From: Cytidiella melzeri
Taxonomy: Eukaryota; Basidiomycota; Agaricomycetes; Polyporales; Irpicaceae
Length of the DNA stretch: 37,205 nt
Assembly (NCBI GenBank): GCA_022592445.1
Contig: JABYQR010000419.1
Span: 1-37,205, forward strand
Direction: 5' to 3'
Positions 31,532-37,205 of the stretch are shown piece by piece (position 1 is the first letter of the stretch; the number at the start of each line of letters is the position of its first letter). The position numbers were made by a program, and so were the translations under genes. Under the pieces are notes generated by a model. The model was given only the letters and a program-made list of their open reading frames with translations, had not been told where the DNA came from and made no database searches.

Positions 31532-32004
31532 TGTAAATGCTTAAAATGTACATACTGTTGTAGAACCAGCTTTGCAAATTTATTTGCATTGAGCATATTG
31601 AAGAGTGTTGGCCCAAAAATTACGATTTTTTATCTATTTCCTAGAAGACCATCTCATGTATGATCTCCGGAGGTTTGAAGGATGAGAAATTGTGTGATAC
31701 AATGAGCGTAACGTTGCCGTCGTCGAGAGTCAGGTTTTGCAAAAGCATACCCGTTTTGAGTCACAAATTGATGCTATTGTCACACGGCAAGTTCAATCAC
31801 TGCTTGGCTTGTCACGAAGCGCCCTCGTACAGAGGTTGAGTCGAAGTAGACGAAGCTACGTTTACATCGCGTGAGAGACAAACGTAGCTAAAAAATTATA
31901 CAAGTATGTACAGCAAAGGAGTGAATTTATATACAAATAAAATGAGTGGCTATTATTTTACAAGCACAGTCGAGTCTGCGTCATTGGTCGCCATGTATAT
32001 TACA
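31532..32004 (-). repeat. Putative Gypsy-type LTR relic
   Basis: The plus strand reads TGTAAATG...ATATTACA, so the ends are TG...CA with a TGTAA terminal inverted pair. The minus strand has a TATA-like TATATAAATTC and later AATAAA. The left edge is supported by the adjacent primer-binding-like motif. The right edge is inferred from the terminal match only, and no partner LTR is in view. Confidence 0.45.
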
Positions 32005-32609
32005 CTTATCGGAGTTTGAATCCCTTGTCACTCTGCTTGCGCCTTTTGGCACAACAATTCAGAATTTTCCCCTCCCAAGCTCACTCACATTTCTGACAAT
32101 AAGTTGAAGCTTATGGACATGAAGCGGTGGTGTAGGCGAGGTAGATTCCAGGTTTTTGTGCTCACCGCTCGCTGGGATCTATGGGATCTTGTCAGATATG
32201 GTCAGATATGCGTGCACAAGACGGCTGAAAATACACCGGTAACACTCAGTAGCCTGCATCCCTCCCTCGAATATTACAAAAAGTACATGTATATATTGGT
32301 TGAGGAAAATTCTATATAATACATCTTTTACCGGTACAAAAACATCAGGAAACAGGGAATAACCACGTAGTAAGTCCGGTACTACGGAGCGCCAGTTGAC
32401 ATTGATCTGGCGCGGTAGCTCTACGTAGCTTGGCATTGTTCTCTGTAGCTCTACGTAGCTTGGCATTGTTCTCTGTAGCTACCTGTAGGGCCCCATAGTT
32501 GCGTAAATAACATGAAAATGCAAAGAATGATTTATTAGAGAATTGATTAAGTGTTGCGAGTTTTTCGCCATCTATCTACAAGAAATCGAAATAAAACAAA
32601 GTCCGTGTG
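32005..32609. other. Spacer with a 30-bp tandem duplication
   Basis: No gene I can support. It contains the tandem repeat at 32415-32474. Confidence 0.4.
32415..32474. repeat. Two exact tandem copies of a 30-bp unit
   Basis: Units at 32415-32444 and 32445-32474 begin GTAGCTCTACGTAGCTTGG and are identical; the first six bases recur at 32475-32480. The unit contains the palindrome CTACGTAG. Confidence 0.9.
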
Positions 32610-33437
32610 TCACAGGTAAGTATTGACATAGAAACAAGTACACCGCTCCAGTACATTCTCCGAGGTCCAGTGAATGTTGGCAGCACGACCCCACACAGGT
32701 ATAAGATGACAAGAACGTACGATAGCGGTGATGGGGATGATCGACGCGTGACGACGACAATTTCTTTGTGATGGTGCAACAGAAAACATGCCGGTGATAT
32801 TGTCGTACGGTTGGAACGGCGTGAACCACTCGATGTACGCAAGCGGATGTTTGCTGAGATAGCTGACAGTTTCTGGAAGGCAAAAAATGACTCAAACTTG
32901 TGCAACGGTCAGACCTGCTATACGTTAGAGAGTTCCCAACATTCATGAACACATTGAAGCCACTCACCATCGATAGGATTCTCCAAACCGGCGTTGGTAC
33001 CATCATCAGGACGGGTACCGCCATATGCGCCATTGAAGGCTAGCACCGTGGAGAATTGTGCGGCCTGAGCACAAAGACGACGAGGCAGTGTGCTTGCTGT
33101 CGCTCCGAGTTGAGCGGGAAACGCGCGTATTGAATCCGAGGTGAGTTTCTTCGAGACTTGGCTCATTTGAGGCAAGGCCTTCTTGAACTGTTTATAAACC
33201 GCGAATGTAGTGTAGCTGTTGATGGAGCGAAGGAAAGACAGAGACTGTGGGGTTGTCTGTGATGTGTGAGTGTTTTGCTGCGTGTAACGACGAAGCCGAA
33301 CTTACTGTTGGTGCTTGCAAGGAATGACTCGGAACACCCTGTGTCTTGGTCACAAAGTCCTCCAGGCATTGAGCAAAATCCGGTGCGCAGAACTCGGCAA
33401 CTATCGTCCTGACTGACGTGTTGGGGAATGTAGGCTT
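32610..33437 (-). pseudogene. 3' end of a Plavaka-like transposase-family gene, interrupted by an LTR
   Basis: Three minus-strand exons splice in frame: 33437-33306, 33256-32968 and 32872-32610, with GT-AG introns of 49 and 95 bp, about 228 codons. The first reads FPNTSVRTIVAEFCAPDFAQCLEDFV, the second INSYTTFAVYKQFKKALPQMSQ, and the third HPLAYIEWFTPFQPYD, HASIIPITAIVRSCHLIP and WTSENVLERCTCFYVNTYL before TGA. The YIEWFTPF, SIIP...R..HL.P and WTS..VLE.C..FYVN pattern is what I recall from C-termini of Plavaka (CACTA-related) proteins of Agaricomycetes. The intron upstream of the first exon is interrupted at 33455 by the Gypsy-2 LTR, so the 5' part must lie beyond the right edge or be lost. 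The spliced reading is clear; the family name is moderately sure. Confidence 0.55.
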
Positions 33438-33454
33438 CTGCGCAATAGTATAGA

Positions 33455-34226
33455 TGTAACAGTTAAGGTTACTACTCACCAGATAAGTTGTTAAACTTGA
33501 GGGGATAGAGTGAGATAGAGTGTGAGAGGTGTGGTGAGCGAAGTACTGGAGAGTACAAGGTAGTCCTTTATCAACAGAGTGGATAAGACTGAGGGGATAT
33601 GCCCTCAGGAGTGCCTCTATATATACATGAAGGGGAGGACCCCAGGTACTACCCTAAGACCCCTAATACCTACATGAGTAAGCGAAGTAATCTACCTTAC
33701 TAAGCATGCCCTATGCCCTAGTGGTGCCACTTCAATAATCAACCAATAGCAATTGTCCCCATGACCTGACCCCATGACCCAGCTCCAAGGCTAGACTTGT
33801 TCTAGCTTGTTCTAAGACAAGGCTAGACTTTTCCAGAAGGTTCTAAGAACTATGACATCATCTAATGGAATGTTCTATACTATGACATCATAGTTCCAGC
33901 ATGTTCCACAATGTTCCAGAGAGTTCTATCATGTGATACACAGATAAGGAAAGGAGCGCATCAGCGCATCAGAGACAGAAGGCGCATCAGCGCATCAATT
34001 GATAGGCACTGAGAATAAGCGCCAGAATAGGCGCCTGATAAGCGCCAGAATAGGCGCCTGATAAGCGCCAGAATAGGCGCCTGATAAGCGCCAGATAAGC
34101 GCTGGATAAGCGCCTAAATAGACGCCGGATAAGCGCTGGATAAGCGCTTGACAAGCGCTTAAATATTCCCAATAATACCGTTGCCTGGTAAGGCAAGTCT
34201 TGTAGAAACATTGAAAATCTGTGACA
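33455..34226 (-). repeat. Gypsy-2 3' LTR, 772 bp
   Basis: The plus strand begins TGTAACAG and ends CTGTGACA, near-perfect terminal inverted repeats (TGTNACAG). On the minus strand the polypurine tract runs straight into TGTCACAG at 34226. The promoter is probably TATATATA at 33618-33625, read on the minus strand. The U3 part contains the short tandem repeats at 34015-34164. Confidence 0.88.
34015..34164. repeat. 23-bp and 11-12-bp tandem repeats inside the Gypsy-2 LTR
   Basis: Three exact copies of a 23-bp unit (ATAAGCGCCAGAATAGGCGC...) occupy 34015-34083. Seven or so shorter ATAAGCGCY-type units of 11-12 bp follow to 34164. The motif GCGCC/GGCGC recurs as small palindromes. In the LTR orientation this lies early in U3, where enhancer repeats are common. 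Confidence 0.9.
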
Positions 34227-34462
34227 TTACCCCCCCTTCTTGCTTTGAACTCCGTGCAAAGAGTTTTGAACGAACACCTTGGTCATTGAGTCCACTTTTT
34301 CACCATTGTCAAGAGGATGCCTAAGCAATTCCGAGTGACTCTAGCGGCTTCTACCGACGCCCCTGACGGGGTTCACACCTCATTGGCTGATGGTAGTCTA
34401 GTCCGTACCCTCCTCGGTTGCGTCATTGGATCGTGGATGATCCTTGGTGTGTTGTTCGTGAC

Positions 34463-37205
34463 TTATACACAGTAAATCGTAGCTGAGCGTATAGCTCGGG
34501 GATGATCGTCGTAGAATTTCTTGATCGCTTCTTGAGCGTGCGTGATGTTTTCTACAGGTTCCCATGTGTCGTCGTTAGGTCCGTAGCCTTTCCAGCGTAT
34601 GTAATACTGAAGCTTTTTGGCACGACCTGTACGTCTTGACTTGAGAATCTTCTCGACTTCGTATTCTTCTTCTCCGTCGATGATATCTGGCGGAGGCATC
34701 TCCAGCTTTTGGCCTTCGAATTCAGGTTCGTTGTACGGTACCAACTTGCTTGCATGGAATACAGGGTGTATCCTTGGTGAACGTTCGGGCCATTCCAGTC
34801 TGAATGTGACCGGCGAGAGCTTTTCAGCAATCTTGAATGGGCCATAGTACTTGGCTGACAGCTTATGTCCAGATTTTTGGTAGTCTCTCAGATCTAGCAT
34901 GACCTGATCGCCTTCTTTGAAGGGGACCTTCTGGACGTGCTTGTCATAGTACCATTTCATGCGTTCCGCCGCAAGTTGTAACGCCGCCTTAGCATGCTCT
35001 TGAGCTTGCAAGCGGTTCCACATGATGTCATTCATGTCAGACCTTTTCAGGTCCTTAGTGAGCGTTGGACCAGCTCTAGGGTGTCTGCCGTATTCGAGGT
35101 AGAAAGGCGAGTGCTTAGTTCCCTCGTGCGCTGCATTGTTGTATGCGAACTCAGCCGAACTGAGCAGTCTAGCCCAGTCGTCATGTAGTTGATCAACGTA
35201 ACAACGCAGATACTGTTCGAGCGTTTGATTAACTCGTTCAGTTTGACCATCAGTCTGCGGATGATATGCAGTAGTCATTGTAGATTCTATCCCTAGCATT
35301 TTACACCATTCCTGGAATAAATCTGCTGCGAATTGTGGACCTCGGTCGGAAATGATTTGCAAAGGTAACCCGTGAAGGGTCCAGACTCTCTCATAGAGTA
35401 GAGCTGCAAGATCTTTTGCCGAGAACTCGTTTACAATAGGGAAGAAGTGCGCCCTTTTAGTCAGGCGGTCTACGACTACGCAGATAGCATTGAAGCCATC
35501 AGACTCCGGTAACTGAGTAATCAAGTCGACAGTCATGATATCCCATGGTTCGGCCGGAACCGGATTAGGAATGAGTGGTCCATAAGGCTGTTGCGGACGA
35601 GTCTTCATCCGCTGACATGTGTCACAGCCTGTCACGTATTTTTTGACATCAGTGGTTAAACCTGGCCACCAGTAGTTTCTCGAGATCAGTTCGTACGTTT
35701 TCCATCTGCCAGGATGTCCGGCAGAAGGTAGATCGTGATGCATCTGGATGATTTGGCGTCTCAGATCTAATTTCTGATCTTTGGGGATGTAGACTTTTCC
35801 ACGGTATAGGAGTAATCCGTTCTCAAAATTCCATTCCTCTAGTGATTTCTTGAACTCCCTAGGACCAGAGTTAAGTAACTGCTGATAGTCCTTGGTAACT
35901 TTGTCGTCCATGAGTGCTTCCTTGACCCGTCTTAGGATTTCATCATCGTTGATAGGCGAGTCATGAGAGTTTTCAATAGCAGAGATGGCAAAAAACTCGG
36001 GTTTAAGGAGAATTTTGTCCTCGTTATCGGAATTTACCCCCTCTTCATGATCTGGCCTCCTGGACAGAGGATCTGCGGTAAGCATGGTCTTTCCGGGTTT
36101 GTGCCGGAGCACAAAATTGAATCGCGTGAGGTATAACGCCCATCGCGCTTGTCTCCGAGTCAGCTTCTGGGCATTCCTGAAATATGTCAGGTTTTGGTGA
36201 TCCGACCATATTTCTACGGTAATCGGATGTCCTTCCAGATGTTGACGGTACTCTTCCAGGGCACGGATAATAGCCAACAACTCTTTATCGTATATCTCAT
36301 AATTACGTTCATGGACGTTGAGTGATTTAGAGTAGAAGGCTACTGGATGCCACAGCTTGTCAGCTGGGTCCAGTTGTGATAGTACCGCTCCTGTAGCAAA
36401 GTCGCTAGCGTCTGTTTCCAGACGGAAAGGGTTTTCGTCATCTGGTATCCTCAGAATGGGTGCTGACGTAAAAGCCTGTTTCAGACTTTGGAAGGCCTGT
36501 TCCTGAGCATCTTTCCAGATCCAGGATTGGTCCTTCTTTGTAAGAATAGTGAGCGGTTTCGCATGTTTAGCAAAGTCCTTGATGAAACGCCGATAGAAAT
36601 TAGCGAAGCCTAAGAAGGCTTGGACTTGCTTAACCTTTTCAGGTCGCGGCCACTCAGTAACTCCAGTGAGTTTGGCTGGATCCATCTCGATATGTCCGTG
36701 AGAAATGATCATGCCTAGGTACTCAATGCGATCTTTTTCAAAAAAGCATTTTTCCGGTTTGGCAAATAGATCGTTCTCGCGTAGACGCTTGAGCACTTCC
36801 TGTGTGATACGACGGTTTTCCTTCTTGTCTTCAGTGAAGATGAGGATGTCGTCGAGATACACCATGACATGTCCTTCCAAGATCAAATCACTCAGAATTT
36901 CATTCATCATGGCTTGGAACGTTGCAGGTGCGTTGCTGAAACCGAAGTACATCACCTTGGCTTCGAAAAGGCCACGGTGTGTGATGAACGCCGTCTTCCA
37001 TTCGTCACCCTTTCGGATGCGAACGTTATTGTATCCCCATCTAAGATCAATCTTTGAGAAGACCTTAGCCTTGCTTAACGAATTGATTAAATCGTTGATG
37101 CGAGGTATGGGTGGTACCGGTTTTTCACCGTGATGTCGTTCAGTTTTCGGTAGTCTTGTACAAGGCGCAACGAGCCATCTTTCTTCTTGACGAAGAACAC
37201 AGGTG
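34463..37205 (-). CDS. Gypsy-2 pol: RT, RNase H, integrase, chromodomain (5' end off the window)
   Basis: One open frame runs from the stop at 34463 to about 37112 on the minus strand. [27 protein letters not shown] and active site VYLDDILIF. RNase [45 protein letters not shown]. Integrase: zinc-binding H-H-C-C ending GCDTCQRMK, then the triad in [26 protein letters not shown] and [11 protein letters not shown]. Tail: [20 protein letters not shown] and a chromodomain ([13 protein letters not shown] ... [21 protein letters not shown]). Upstream, [21 protein letters not shown] and VKNRY are in another frame: one G appears to be missing near 37113-37114. Protease and gag are not in view. If the shift is a sequencing error, pol could be functional. 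Confidence 0.9.
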   Translation of the reverse strand, partial: TCVLRQEERWLVAPCTRLPKTERHHGEKPVPPIPRINDLINSLSKAKVFSKIDLRWGYNNVRIRKGDEWKTAFITHRGLFEAKVMYFGFSNAPATFQAMMNEILSDLILEGHVMVYLDDILIFTEDKKENRRITQEVLKRLRENDLFAKPEKCFFEKDRIEYLGMIISHGHIEMDPAKLTGVTEWPRPEKVKQVQAFLGFANFYRRFIKDFAKHAKPLTILTKKDQSWIWKDAQEQAFQSLKQAFTSAPILRIPDDENPFRLETDASDFATGAVLSQLDPADKLWHPVAFYSKSLNVHERNYEIYDKELLAIIRALEEYRQHLEGHPITVEIWSDHQNLTYFRNAQKLTRRQARWALYLTRFNFVLRHKPGKTMLTADPLSRRPDHEEGVNSDNEDKILLKPEFFAISAIENSHDSPINDDEILRRVKEALMDDKVTKDYQQLLNSGPREFKKSLEEWNFENGLLLYRGKVYIPKDQKLDLRRQIIQMHHDLPSAGHPGRWKTYELISRNYWWPGLTTDVKKYVTGCDTCQRMKTRPQQPYGPLIPNPVPAEPWDIMTVDLITQLPESDGFNAICVVVDRLTKRAHFFPIVNEFSAKDLAALLYERVWTLHGLPLQIISDRGPQFAADLFQEWCKMLGIESTMTTAYHPQTDGQTERVNQTLEQYLRCYVDQLHDDWARLLSSAEFAYNNAAHEGTKHSPFYLEYGRHPRAGPTLTKDLKRSDMNDIMWNRLQAQEHAKAALQLAAERMKWYYDKHVQKVPFKEGDQVMLDLRDYQKSGHKLSAKYYGPFKIAEKLSPVTFRLEWPERSPRIHPVFHASKLVPYNEPEFEGQKLEMPPPDIIDGEEEYEVEKILKSRRTGRAKKLQYYIRWKGYGPNDDTWEPVENITHAQEAIKKFYDDHPRAIRSATIYCV

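Larger units (their letters stand above)
33455..37205 (-). mobile_element. Gypsy-2: chromovirus, 3' LTR and pol, runs off the right edge
   Basis: Minus-strand element. The 3' LTR (33455-34226), a polypurine tract (AAGAAGGGGGG, about 34227-34239) and a long pol are visible; gag, protease and the 5' LTR would lie beyond 37205. Pol contains RT, RNase H, integrase and chromodomain with catalytic motifs intact, so it is much younger than Gypsy-1. It is inserted in an intron of the Plavaka-like gene (left flank ATAGA). Confidence 0.92.

Noticed and set aside
34015..34164. Possible CRISPR-like array
   Set aside because: Units are contiguous tandem repeats without unique spacers, in a eukaryotic LTR.
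33987..34211. Repeat-containing minus-strand ORF (RLSSAYLALIRRLF pattern)
   Set aside because: It is simply the translation of the 23-bp and 11-12-bp LTR repeats, not a protein-coding gene.

Overview
This window is eukaryotic and fungal, most likely from a basidiomycete of the Agaricomycetes. The evidence is short GT-AG introns (about 50-95 bp, up to 20 in one gene), the relatives each gene calls to mind, and retroelements typical of mushroom-forming fungi: Ty3/Gypsy chromoviruses, Ty1/Copia, and a relic resembling the Plavaka (CACTA-like) transposase family. I saw no RNA genes and no CRISPR. All family names come from motif recognition by eye, not from a search.

Gene-bearing part (1 to about 15.5 kb): four complete plus-strand genes could be spliced conceptually into uninterrupted frames. 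They are a secreted GH18 chitinase-like protein (994-3381, 3 exons, 742 aa), a secreted GtaA-type glutaminase-like protein (5568-8871, 21 exons, 734 aa), a GT1 UDP-glycosyltransferase (10115-11746, 4 exons, 479 aa) and a 12-TM MFS transporter of the DHA1 type (13578-15499, 5 exons, 562 aa). One short minus-strand ORF (3861-4073) is a weaker candidate. The first two proteins would act outside the cell on chitin and on glutamine or peptides. The last two form a plausible conjugate-and-export pair, but nothing in the sequence proves that they work together.

Transposon-rich part (about 16 to 37.2 kb): a decayed minus-strand Copia element (about 16.0-20.0 kb) is cut at its 5' end by a decayed plus-strand Gypsy chromovirus (Gypsy-1, 20036-27847, two LTRs). 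A solo LTR of the same family lies just beyond it in inverse orientation (27971-28725) and has perfect 5-bp target duplications. From 28.7 to 32.6 kb is an AT-richer stretch of relics: a degenerate tandem array with a recurring GTTAC-GTAAC dyad, LTR fragments with primer-binding-like sites, a perfect 13-bp hairpin and a 30-bp tandem duplication. At 32610-33437 lies the 3' end of a spliced Plavaka-like gene, interrupted by a second minus-strand chromovirus (Gypsy-2, 33455 to the right edge). The pol of Gypsy-2 looks nearly intact apart from one apparent single-base frameshift near the edge.

The most informative patterns are these. (1) The three Gypsy-1 family LTRs differ largely at CpG/TpG/CpA sites, while a CpG-free 200-bp core is identical between the two LTRs of the element. 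(2) Two LTRs face each other as a roughly 750-bp inverted repeat. (3) Gypsy-1 carries an extra leader ORF upstream of gag that I do not recognise. (4) The chitinase barrel carries basic and acidic insertions. I found no clearly new multi-gene system.
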